Source: JBEKZQ01 sp049509675 (GTDB taxonomy: Bacteria; Planctomycetota; Planctomycetia; Pirellulales; Thermoguttaceae). From it: 19,853 nucleotides of DNA. How positions within the stretch are numbered: the stretch's first letter is position 1; the number at the start of each line of letters is the position of its first letter. The notes beneath the pieces are model-generated. The model was not told the DNA's origin and searched no databases. It worked only from the letters and a program-made list of their open reading frames with translations. The stretch is taken from assembly GCA_049509675.1 (NCBI GenBank), contig JBEKZQ010000118.1, positions 1 through 19,853 of the forward strand. Reading direction: 5' to 3'. Shown piece by piece: positions 1 through 6,222 of the stretch. Both the position numbers and the translations under genes were made by a program.

Positions 1-137
1 AGGAGCTGCACTATCCCCGCACGGTTCTGTTGGGCACCGACCTGCTCCCCGGCCCGCACACGCTGGTGCTCCGTATCAGCCCGAAGACCCAAGGGTCAGG
101 CCACGCGATGCGGATCATGCAGTTCGTGGCCAATTAG
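1..137 (+). CDS. C-terminal end of a protein, possibly a GDSL/SGNH hydrolase (partial)
   Basis: An open frame enters from the left edge and ends at TAG 135-137, giving about 44 residues. The tail reads like the last beta strands of a beta-sandwich: a run around LLPGPHTLVLRI, followed by a Gly/His stretch and RIMQFVAN. In planctomycetes this style of ending (G-P-H-T-L-x-L-R-I, then R-I-x-x-F) occurs in secreted GDSL/SGNH hydrolases and carbohydrate-esterase-like proteins, but no catalytic motif lies inside the window. The family call is recall-based and weak; the coding status is better supported by the codon usage and clean stop. The next gene on the same strand begins about 350 bases later behind its own promoter, so it is probably a separate transcription unit. 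Confidence 0.45.
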   Translation, partial: ELHYPRTVLLGTDLLPGPHTLVLRISPKTQGSGHAMRIMQFVAN

Positions 138-489
138 GTTCTCGCGCCGTGCTCCTTCTCCGGCTGCCGGATCACTGCGCGCACGTGGTCGTGCGGATGG
201 TCTTCGATCTTGGCCGCGTAGCAGGCGGTCAGGACGTGGTCATGGAGCATTCTCATCGCGCGGGATCATTTTACGCTCCCTAAGTAACCCCCATTGGTTG
301 TATTCTTGCACATTCCGCCGCATCTGCCGAGGCGGCAGCCGGTTTGGGGGCCGTATCGTCTTATCACTTTCCGCCCCCCGTTGACACACTCCAGCGGGGC
401 GCTTAGCATAAGCTGCTTCGCTTGATTTTGCCTGAAATGCGCAGCAAAGCGGCTCCGGCGGGACCGCTTCGATCCAGGGGAGGTGAATC
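138..489. other. Intergenic region upstream of rpmF, no convincing gene
   Basis: No well-supported gene is seen here. A 40-codon frame on the minus strand (256 down to 134) starts with ATG and overlaps the stop of the preceding gene, but it resembles no family I recognise and has no clear ribosome binding site. It may be a decayed gene or chance. A small perfect hairpin (CTGCCG 324-329, CGGCAG 333-338) lies in the middle without a following T-run. The right part contains the rpmF promoter candidate. Confidence 0.5.
381..409 (+). promoter_or_regulatory. Sigma70-like promoter of rpmF-fabD
   Basis: A perfect -35 box TTGACA (381-386) is followed after exactly 17 bases by TAGCAT (404-409), a 4/6 match to TATAAT. 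Initiation would be expected near 416, about 74 bases upstream of the rpmF GTG. It is the best promoter match noticed in the window and is correctly placed for the fatty-acid block. It assumes a housekeeping sigma factor of the usual specificity. Confidence 0.55.
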
Positions 490-669
490 GTGGCCGTTCC
501 AAAACGCAGACATTCCAACGCCCGCACCGGCAGCCGGCGGGCCCATGACGCCAAGAAGCCGCGGGAATTGCTGTACTGCCCGCAGTGCAGCCAGGCGGTC
601 CCGGCACACACCGTCTGTCCCAAGTGCGGACATTATATGGGCCGCAAAGTGACCGACGTGGAATCGTAA
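490..669 (+). CDS. rpmF: 50S ribosomal protein bL32
   Basis: This encodes 59 residues, the usual length for bL32, a zinc-ribbon protein of the large ribosomal subunit. The N-terminus is the conserved basic start MAVPKRRHSNARTGSRRAH. The zinc ribbon follows as YCPQCSQ and CPKCGHYMGRKV, so all four cysteine ligands are present. The GTG start is fixed by a strong Shine-Dalgarno sequence (GGGGAGGTG, about 478-486) just upstream. It leads the fatty-acid cluster, as rpmF does in many bacteria where it precedes plsX-fabH-fabD. Here fabD follows after only 55 bases, with neither plsX nor fabH between. A promoter at 381-409 probably drives it. It is too small to be found by size-filtered gene calling. 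Confidence 0.95.
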   Translation: MAVPKRRHSNARTGSRRAHDAKKPRELLYCPQCSQAVPAHTVCPKCGHYMGRKVTDVES

Positions 670-682
670 CGCTCACCAGGGC

Positions 683-712
683 AACGCCAATCACAGTAAC
701 GCCAATCACAAG
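683..712. repeat. 15-bp direct tandem duplication
   Basis: Two head-to-tail copies of a 15-bp unit beginning AACGCCAATCACA (683-697 and 698-712) differ only in the last two bases. They occupy the short gap between rpmF and fabD and end about 12 bases before the fabD start, so they may alter the spacing of its translation signals. Confidence 0.85.
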
Positions 713-724
713 GGCCCGTTCACC

Positions 725-1633
725 TTGAGCCGCATCGCGTTTCTGTTTCCGGGACAGGGGGCCCAGACCGTAGGCATGGGCCGGCGATTGGCCGACTCGC
801 TGCCCGCCGCCCGGCGGCTGTACGACCGGGCCAACGGGGTGCTGGGCTACGACCTGGCGAAGCTGTGTTTCGAGGGCCCGGCGGAAGAACTGGACTCGAC
901 CATTTACAGCCAGCCGGCCCTGTTCGTCACCAGCCTGGCGGCCTTGGAGGCGTTGCGGGCGGCAACGCCCGACGTGGTGCTGGCCTGCGAAGCGGCCGCC
1001 GGCCTGAGCCTGGGCGAATACACGGCCATGGTGTTTGCCGGCGTCATGCAGTTCGAGGACGGGTTGATGGTCGTGCAGAAGCGGGGGGCCGCCATGCAGG
1101 AGGCCTCCGATGCCACTCCCAGCGGCATGGTCAGCATCCTCGGCCTGGAACGGGTGCAGGTCGAGGCCTTGTGCGCGAAGGCCCGTTGCGGCGAAACGCT
1201 GGAGATCGCCAATCTGTTGTGTCCGATGCATATCGTGATCTCGGGCACGAACGGGGCCTGTGAGCGGGCCGCGGAAATGGCCCCGGCGATGGGCGCCATG
1301 AAGGCCGTGCCCTTGGCCGTGGCCGGTGCGTTCCATACCACGATTATGCGACCGGCCGACCAGCGCTCGGCCGCCGCCCTGGCCGACGTGCCCATGTCCC
1401 CGCCGAAGATTCCGGTGATCGCCAACATCGACGCCCGGCCGCACGACGATCCGGAAGAGATCCGCCGCTTGCTCATCAGGCAGATCCTGGAACCGGTCCG
1501 CTGGGAAGATTCGATGCGATACCTCTTGCAGCAGGGGTTTAGCGAGTTTTATGAGGTCGGCCCCGGCCGCGTCCTGCGCGGATTGCTGCGAAGAATCGAC
1601 CGCGGGGTCCAGTGTCATAGCGTGGAAGTGTAG
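725..1633 (+). CDS. fabD: Malonyl-CoA:ACP transacylase
   Basis: FabD moves malonyl from CoA to the phosphopantetheine arm of AcpP in the cytoplasm, supplying extender units. The protein is 302 residues (family about 310). It has the N-terminal FPGQGAQ motif (residues 8-14), the nucleophile Ser95 in GLSLGEY, Arg120 in QKRG, His204 in GAFHT and Gln253 in RQILEPVRW, so the catalytic set is complete. The nucleophile elbow has Leu where most FabDs have His (GHSLG); I believe this is usual in planctomycetes. The start is a TTG, chosen because SRIAFLFPGQG is the expected N-terminus and no better start lies upstream. The ribosome site is weak (AAGGG near 710). The gene lies between rpmF and fabG on the same strand. 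Confidence 0.93.
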   Translation: MSRIAFLFPGQGAQTVGMGRRLADSLPAARRLYDRANGVLGYDLAKLCFEGPAEELDSTIYSQPALFVTSLAALEALRAATPDVVLACEAAAGLSLGEYTAMVFAGVMQFEDGLMVVQKRGAAMQEASDATPSGMVSILGLERVQVEALCAKARCGETLEIANLLCPMHIVISGTNGACERAAEMAPAMGAMKAVPLAVAGAFHTTIMRPADQRSAAALADVPMSPPKIPVIANIDARPHDDPEEIRRLLIRQILEPVRWEDSMRYLLQQGFSEFYEVGPGRVLRGLLRRIDRGVQCHSVEV

Positions 1634-1642
1634 TGAGGAAAA

Positions 1643-1725
1643 GGGATTAGGGATTAGGAATTAGAGCGCAAGCGGATGGAGGCCGGGAGGGGGGCGTCAA
1701 CCGCTAATCCCCAATCCCTAATCCC
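1643..1725. repeat. Inverted repeat with heptamer (GGGATTA) arms
   Basis: The left arm has three tandem 7-bp units (GGGATTA, GGGATTA, GGAATTA; 1643-1663). The right arm is the inverted counterpart (TAATCCC, CAATCCC, TAATCCC; 1705-1725). The core between them is about 41 bp and GC-rich. It fills the fabD-fabG gap and ends just before the fabG ribosome binding site, so it would form a hairpin in the fabD-fabG transcript. It shares its 7-bp periodicity with elements near 5964 and 12343. Confidence 0.88.
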
Positions 1726-1743
1726 TTTCAAGAGGAGATCGAC

Positions 1744-2520
1744 ATGACGGAGCATGAGCCACTCGGCGGACGACTTTCCGTAAGACTGGACGGCCAGCCG
1801 GCCATCGTTACCGGCGCCGCCCGGGGATTGGGCCGCACCATCGCCCGGCAACTGGCCGCCGCCGGCGCCAAAGTGGCCTGCATCGATATCAACACCGAGA
1901 CCCTGGCCGAAACCATCCGTGCGATCCGCGGCGCCGGCGGCACCGCCGAGCCGATCGCCTGCGATGTGACCGACAGCCAGCGGGTGAACGAGGCGGTCGA
2001 CGAGGTGCTGGAGAAATGGGGTGGTTTGCAGATTCTGGTGAACAACGCCGGAATCACGCGCGACAACATGATCATGCGCATGAAAGATGACCAATGGGAC
2101 GCGGTCATCAACATCAACCTCCGCGGGACATTCCTGTTTGCCCGGGCGGCAACCCGACCCATGATAAAAGGTCGTCGCGGACGGATGATCAACATTGCCA
2201 GCGTGTCGGGCCTGATGGGCAACCCGGGACAGGCCAACTATTCTGCCTCCAAGGCGGGGGTCATCGGCCTGACGCGGACCCTCGCCCGCGAACTGGCCAG
2301 CCGCAATATCACGGTCAACGCCGTCGCGCCGGGCTTCATTGCCACCGACATGACTGCGGCCCTGGGCGCGGAAACGCTCGAGGCGATCAAAAAGGAAATT
2401 CCCCTGGGTCGGCTGGGGGAGCCCCAGGACGTGGCCGATGCGGTGCTGTTCCTGGCCAGCGATGCGGCCTCGTTCATTACCGGCCATGTGTTGACGGTCG
2501 ATGGCGGACTGACAGTTTAG
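1744..2520 (+). CDS. fabG: 3-oxoacyl-ACP reductase
   Basis: This is an NADPH-dependent short-chain dehydrogenase that reduces beta-ketoacyl-ACP in the elongation cycle. At 258 residues it is slightly longer than typical FabG (about 245) because of roughly 13 extra N-terminal residues. The cofactor motif is TGAARGLG (23-30), with NNAG at 100-103, Ser153 in NIASVSG, and Tyr166/Lys170 in YSASK. MGNPGQANYSASKAG and the VNAVAPGFIATDMT stretch are characteristic of FabG rather than other SDR enzymes. The ATG at 1744 has a good ribosome site (AAGAGGAG). The SDR family is broad, but position between fabD and acpP makes the FabG role very likely. The preceding heptamer hairpin may affect read-through from fabD. 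Confidence 0.94.
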   Translation: MTEHEPLGGRLSVRLDGQPAIVTGAARGLGRTIARQLAAAGAKVACIDINTETLAETIRAIRGAGGTAEPIACDVTDSQRVNEAVDEVLEKWGGLQILVNNAGITRDNMIMRMKDDQWDAVININLRGTFLFARAATRPMIKGRRGRMINIASVSGLMGNPGQANYSASKAGVIGLTRTLARELASRNITVNAVAPGFIATDMTAALGAETLEAIKKEIPLGRLGEPQDVADAVLFLASDAASFITGHVLTVDGGLTV

Positions 2521-2569
2521 CGTGGGAAAAAGGCGGGTGGAGCGTGGGGGAAGGGGATTGGCACGCCGG

Positions 2570-2634
2570 GGGTGCCACGGTTGGCTTGCCCAACCGTGCA
2601 GCCCGCACTGCTGGACGAGCCAGCAGTGGCACCC
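2570..2634. repeat. 65-bp two-hairpin interspersed element, copy 1
   Basis: An outer stem GGGTGCCAC (2570-2578) / GTGGCACCC (2626-2634) encloses two hairpins: CACGGTTGG/CCAACCGTG (2576-2584, 2590-2598) and CACTGCTGG/CCAGCAGTG (2606-2614, 2620-2628), each with a 5-base loop. The CAC/GTG bases can pair in either the outer stem or the hairpins. The element is an inverted, about 58/65 identical copy of 4570-4634. I associate this repeat with planctomycete genomes. Confidence 0.92.
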
Positions 2635-2693
2635 AATCCTGGCGGGTACGAAACGGATTCGGCCTCGCTCGGACGGGCCAACTGGGTAAAATA

Positions 2694-2722
2694 TTGGGAG
2701 ATCTACCCCGGGACGCTATAGA
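2694..2722 (+). promoter_or_regulatory. Candidate promoter of acpP
   Basis: TTGGGA (2694-2699) and TATAGA (2717-2722) are separated by exactly 17 bases; each box matches 4/6 of the sigma70 consensus. Initiation near 2729 would give a leader of about 220 bases before the acpP GTG. An extra promoter for acpP inside a fab cluster is common because ACP is needed in large amounts. Support is sequence match and position only. Confidence 0.4.
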
Positions 2723-2948
2723 CATACGATGGAAAACTCGTTATATCTGTCCGGGGTTGTGTGCAAAGACAGGCAATCCGCAGGGAATGTGCCCTTCGGA
2801 GCAACTTTTCCGACGCGCTGCGCTCCGGAGCCTATGGGCAACGGTTTGGATCGTTTCAAGCCGTGCAAGGGATAGTAGTTGGACGGGCGGGGGAGGCCAT
2901 GGGAGTGCCCCCCCCAATTATTCGCGAGTTACCAGGAGGAGCCCCAAG
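2723..2948 (+). other. Long untranslated leader upstream of acpP
   Basis: This stretch holds no convincing coding region, although a frame in phase with acpP runs through it without stops. If the promoter at 2694-2722 is real, it is the acpP 5' leader. It contains a 6-bp hairpin (CGGAGC 2797-2802 / GCTCCG 2822-2827) and a C-run near 2908-2915, and ends with the strong acpP ribosome site AGGAGGAG (2934-2941). No known riboswitch is recognised. Confidence 0.35.
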
Positions 2949-3206
2949 GTGGCCTCAGTCGAAGAACGTGTGATTGATATCGTTGCCGAGCAGCTTGGCG
3001 TGAGCAAAGACCAGATTACCCGCGATACCTCTTTCGTCAACGATCTGGGCGCGGACTCCCTGGACACCGTCGAATTGGTGATGGAACTCGAAGAGGAGTT
3101 CGACATCAACATTCCCGACGATGCCGCGGAGAAGATTCAAACGGTCGGGCAAGCGATCGACCATATTGAAAAAACGATCGCCAGCAGCGAAACCTCATCC
3201 TCTTGA
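2949..3206 (+). CDS. acpP: Acyl carrier protein
   Basis: This is the small acidic carrier of growing acyl chains, 85 residues including a Ser-rich tail. The phosphopantetheine attachment site is Ser37 in DLGADSLDTVELVMELEE, the canonical helix II sequence. FDINIPDDAAEKIQTVG matches the conserved second half. The GTG start at 2949 is preferred because AGGAGGAG sits seven bases upstream and the protein then begins MASVEERV, as expected. The frame is open far upstream, overlapping fabG, but that part does not look like protein. It lies 78 bases before fabF. A separate promoter and long leader may permit expression independent of fabD-fabG. Confidence 0.96.
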   Translation: MASVEERVIDIVAEQLGVSKDQITRDTSFVNDLGADSLDTVELVMELEEEFDINIPDDAAEKIQTVGQAIDHIEKTIASSETSSS

Positions 3207-3284
3207 CCGGCGCTTTACTGCCAGCGGTCAAGTGAGCGACACGGATCCTTCCCGTAGTGCTGCGGTGGGGACCATTCTATACCT

Positions 3285-4541
3285 ATGATGAACAGGCGCG
3301 TGGTAATAACGGGCATGGGGGCGGTCACCTCGCTCGGCTGCCGGGTAGAGGAGATCTGGACTCGCGTGTGCAAGGGCGAGAGCGGCGTACGTCTGCTCCA
3401 GCGGTTCGACGCCTCGGCGTTCCGGGTCCGTTTCGGCGGGGAGGTCCTCGACTTCTCGGCGGCAGGCTACGTCGATGCCAAGGACGAGAAGCGACTGGAT
3501 CGCTTTACCCAATTCGCCTTGGTTTCCAGCATGGATGCCGTCCGCGACGCCGGGATTGACTTTGCCCGGGAAGACGTCTTTCGCTGCGGCGTGATGATCG
3601 GCTCGGGGATCGGCGGACTGCACGAAATCGAGGTCCAACATACGCGGCTGCTGGAGAAGGGGCCGGAGAAGGTTTCGGCCTTCACCATCCCCAAGCTGAT
3701 CGCCAACGCCGCCAGCGGCCAGGTTTCGATCCAGTGGGGGCTGCGCGGCCCGAACGCGGCCATCGTCACGGCCTGCGCCAGTGCCACCAATGCCATCGGC
3801 GAGGCCTTCCGCGCCATCCGCTACGACGATGCCGACGTGATGATCACCGGGGGGAGCGAAGCCGCCGTCACGCCCATGGGCCTGAGCGGATTCGCGGCCA
3901 TGCGGGCCCTTTCCGAGCGGAACGACGATCCCGCCGGCGCCAGTCGCCCCTTCGATGCCGATCGCAACGGCTTCGTGCTCAGCGAGGGCGCGGGGGTGCT
4001 GGTTCTCGAAGAATTGGAGCACGCCCGGGCCCGCGGCGCAAAGATCCATGCCGAAATGCTGGGCTATGGGGTCAGCGCCGACGGCGGCCATATCACGCAG
4101 CCCGATAAGCAGGGCGTGGGCGCCGCCCATGCCATGGCCTTGGCGGTCAAGAATGCAAGAATCGATGCCACCGAGGTCGAATACATCAACGCGCACGGCA
4201 CCAGCACACCCTTGGGCGATGCGGCCGAGACCACGGCCATCAAGGCCGTGTTCAAGGAGCATGCCTACAAACTCAGCGTTTCCAGCACGAAGAGCCAACT
4301 CGGACACCTTTTGGGCGCCAGCGGCGGAGTTGAACTGATCTTCTCCGTACTGGCCTTGCGCGACGGCGTGATCCCGCCCACGATCAATTATCATACGCCC
4401 GACCCGGCCTGCGACCTGGACTACACGCCCAACCAGGCCCGCCAGCGGAAGATCCGCGTCGCCATGTCCAACAGCTTCGGGTTCGGCGGTCATAACGGAT
4501 CACTTGTCGTGGGGCTTTTGCGTAACGGAAACTCAATGTAG
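3285..4541 (+). CDS. fabF: 3-oxoacyl-ACP synthase II
   Basis: This is a condensing enzyme that extends acyl-ACP with malonyl-ACP. It has 418 residues, normal for FabF (about 410-420). The Cys-His-His triad is intact: Cys164 in VTACASATNA, His304 in NAHGTSTPLGD and His341 in KSQLGHLLGASGG, with the conserved Lys before it. The C-terminal glycine loop SNSFGFGGHNGSLV is typical. Two adjacent ATGs (3285 and 3288) are possible starts. It ends the rpmF-fabD-fabG-acpP-fabF block. A second ketosynthase-fold gene at 6223 lacks two of these residues, so this is the only one of the pair expected to condense. Confidence 0.95.
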   Translation: MMNRRVVITGMGAVTSLGCRVEEIWTRVCKGESGVRLLQRFDASAFRVRFGGEVLDFSAAGYVDAKDEKRLDRFTQFALVSSMDAVRDAGIDFAREDVFRCGVMIGSGIGGLHEIEVQHTRLLEKGPEKVSAFTIPKLIANAASGQVSIQWGLRGPNAAIVTACASATNAIGEAFRAIRYDDADVMITGGSEAAVTPMGLSGFAAMRALSERNDDPAGASRPFDADRNGFVLSEGAGVLVLEELEHARARGAKIHAEMLGYGVSADGGHITQPDKQGVGAAHAMALAVKNARIDATEVEYINAHGTSTPLGDAAETTAIKAVFKEHAYKLSVSSTKSQLGHLLGASGGVELIFSVLALRDGVIPPTINYHTPDPACDLDYTPNQARQRKIRVAMSNSFGFGGHNGSLVVGLLRNGNSM

Positions 4542-4569
4542 TGGTCCGTCCATTTCGACATTACCGGTT

Positions 4570-4634
4570 GGGTGCCACTGCTGGCTTGCCCAGCAGTGCT
4601 GGAAACACGGTTGGACAAGCCAACCGTGGCACCC
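4570..4634. repeat. 65-bp two-hairpin interspersed element, copy 2 (inverted)
   Basis: The outer stem GGGTGCCAC/GTGGCACCC (4570-4578, 4626-4634) and the hairpins CACTGCTGG/CCAGCAGTG (4576-4584, 4590-4598) and CACGGTTGG/CCAACCGTG (4606-4614, 4620-4628) are those of the 2570-2634 element in reverse order. Both copies are exactly 65 bp. Differences fall in the loops and the linker between hairpins, while the stems are identical. Confidence 0.92.
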
Positions 4635-4657
4635 GTAAACTCAGGTTGGACAGACCA

Positions 4658-4717
4658 GTAGCAGCCCCCACGCCGTGTGCCGTAAGTTGCGGACGGCACA
4701 CGGCGTGTGCCTGCTAC
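4658..4717. repeat. Long hairpin upstream of the 4742 gene
   Basis: A perfect 15-bp stem, CACGCCGTGTGCCGT (4669-4683) with ACGGCACACGGCGTG (4693-4707), has a 9-base loop. It is extended by GTAGCAG (4658-4664) and CTGCTAC (4711-4717) across a small internal loop. It lies after the fabF stop and ends about 12 bases before the Shine-Dalgarno sequence of the next gene. It lacks a T-run, so it is not an obvious intrinsic terminator. It is probably another interspersed repeat. Confidence 0.88.
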
Positions 4718-4741
4718 AATTCGCAGCAAGGAGGCTGGATT

Positions 4742-5912
4742 ATGGCGGCAAGACCGTTTTGGGCCCTGTTGGTTCTATTGACGGCAACCGGATCGCTCTG
4801 GGCGCAATCTCCCCGATCCGGGGACATGCCCTCGACGACGTGGCGGCCGGCTGAAAAAGGCATCAACGTCAGCCCGTCCGCCTCTGCGCCCGGCGGCGCC
4901 GCATTGCCCGACGGTGGTTCGTCCGCGGTCGTCACCGCGTCGTATCCGCATGAAGACGAACGCCTCTGGGAGCGGCAGCGCGATCAAGACCAGCCGCGCG
5001 AACACCATCACCCGAAATTGCACGTGTCGCATGGCGCGGGCAGTCTTCCCAATCAGCACGGCCAGGTATGGCGGGACTACGACATTACCCCGTACACCGC
5101 CCGGGTCACCACCACCAAACGTCCGGAACAGGCCATCGTCGATTGGATCCTGCGCGAGACGGGTTACGAGGCATGGCACAGCGAGCCGTTGGCGATCCTC
5201 AGCGCCACGCCGCAGCCCGAACTGGCGCAGCCGCGGCCTGCGGCTGCTGCACTCGGTGCCGGTGCAAACCCCCGGCGCCGGGGCCTGGCTGATGCAAAAA
5301 GAAGACGCCGCCGTGTTGCTGGCCGATCTGCAGCGACGCACCGATTTCCGCGAGCACAGTTCTCCGCATCTGCTGGTCAATAACGGTCAGTCGACGGTCG
5401 TGTCGGCCCTTCGCGGGCGGTGTTACGTTCGCGACGTGGTCTCCCGGCCCGACTGTTACCCCGGATACGAGGCCCAGGGCGGCCAGATCGACGAAGGATT
5501 CCTGTTGGAATTCAGTCCGCTCATGTCCACGGACCAGCGAACCATCGACGCTTCGATCAAGTGCGACATCGACCAGGTGGAAAAGATGGTGCCGGTCATC
5601 ATGGAAGTGGCCACGAGCACCTCGCCGCGGCAGCGGACAAAGGTCGACGTGCCGCAAATGACGCATTTCCGCTTCCACGAGCGTTTCCGCTGGCCGGTCG
5701 ACCAGGTCTTGGTCTTGAGCATGGGGATGGTGGCCATGCCCGTGCCCGTCGACGGCAAGCCGGCCTTGGCCGGGGTGCCGCTGCCGCTGCCCAGTTCGCC
5801 GCCGCGGGCGGATCTGCTGGTGGTCGTGGAGAGCAAGGGCCCGTTGGGCGAGACGCCGCGTGCCGCACTGGCGCCGTTGGGCGATTCCCGGACCTATCGT
5901 TCCCGCTATTGA
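4742..5912 (+). pseudogene. Secreted planctomycete-type protein, reading frame broken near 5205-5225
   Basis: The gene opens with a good ribosome site (AAGGAGG, about 4729-4735) and a signal peptide (MAARPFWALLVLLTATGSLW, then AQS). It continues through a low-complexity linker to YDITPYTARVTTTKRPEQ and WILRETGYEAWHSEPLAILS in the first frame. After about 5225 that frame turns into an Arg/Ala-rich shadow ending at 5383. The next frame then becomes protein-like (NWRSRGLRLLHSVPVQ, LMQKEDAAVLL, HSSPHLLVNNGQSTVVSALR, RQRTKVDVPQMTHFRFHERF, PPRADLLVVVESKG) up to TGA 5910-5912. Together the halves look like one planctomycete secreted family of unknown function. As I recall it, members have about 40 extra residues at the junction, so a deletion with frameshift is likely. 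It could be a true pseudogene or an assembly error. Confidence 0.72.
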
Positions 5913-5963
5913 GGACCGGCTTCTCTCGACGTTTTCCGTCGCTGCCGTTAAAATGCTGAATTA

Positions 5964-6208
5964 GTTTTCAGTTTTCAGTTTTCAGTTTTCAGTATCGGCA
6001 ATCCCAGTCTCCCTCCGGGAGAGGACCGGGGTGAGGGGGATTCTGGGAGAGACAGTCAAACCGGAAACCGCAATTTGCTCCAACTCCTCGTGAATCGGCG
6101 TTTTGCAAAAGTCTGCTGAGAACTGAGAACTTCGGCAATAGCCTTGGGCCTTCACTTTTCAGCGTGTAATGCACTTGAATGTTCTGCTGAAAACTGAAAA
6201 CTGAAAAC
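5964..6208. repeat. Inverted repeat with heptamer (GTTTTCA) arms
   Basis: Four tandem GTTTTCA units (5964-5991) are mirrored by three TGAAAAC units (6188-6208). A degenerate pair, TGAGAAC twice (6117-6130), sits inside. Short similar strings (TCGGCAAT) follow the left arm and the internal pair. The core is about 196 bp, carries a second repeat type at 6009-6040 and encodes nothing convincing. The element fills the 310-base gap between the broken gene and the ketosynthase-like gene, ending just before the latter's ribosome site. Confidence 0.88.
6009..6040. repeat. GC-rich interspersed palindromic repeat, intergenic copy
   Basis: CTCCCTCCGGGAGAGG followed by ACCGGGGTGAGGGGG belongs to the common bacterial repeat whose reverse strand translates as HPGPLPEG. 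It is nested in the core of the heptamer-armed inverted repeat. A second copy in the opposite orientation is at 10070-10113. Confidence 0.75.
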
Positions 6209-6222
6209 TACGGGGAGGGCCC

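Noticed and set aside
134..256. 40-residue minus-strand open frame as a gene
   Set aside because: No ribosome site, no recognisable family, and it overlaps the end of the preceding gene.
324..338. Intrinsic terminator (CTGCCG/CGGCAG hairpin)
   Set aside because: The stem is only six pairs and no T-run follows on either strand.
266..1618. 450-codon open frame on the minus strand opposite fabD
   Set aside because: It is antisense to a clear FabD with complete catalytic motifs; its composition is His/Arg/Gly-rich as expected for a shadow in GC-rich DNA.
2570..2634. tRNA gene (cloverleaf-like pairing)
   Set aside because: There are only two inner hairpins with 5-base loops, no T-loop consensus or anticodon arm geometry, and the same element recurs inverted at 4570-4634.
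2094..2948. In-frame upstream extension of acpP reaching into fabG
   Set aside because: The extension reads across fabG, the 65-bp repeat and the leader with non-protein-like composition; the strong ribosome site at 2934-2941 sets the start at 2949.
3228..4493. Long minus-strand open frame opposite fabF (similar cases at 6208-7500, 7601-8626 and 11100-12347)
   Set aside because: All are antisense shadows of well-supported genes with no family features of their own.
4742..5912. Programmed ribosomal frameshifting in the secreted-protein gene
   Set aside because: No slippery heptamer or downstream stimulator is evident at the frame switch, and family recall suggests missing residues there, which frameshifting would not explain.
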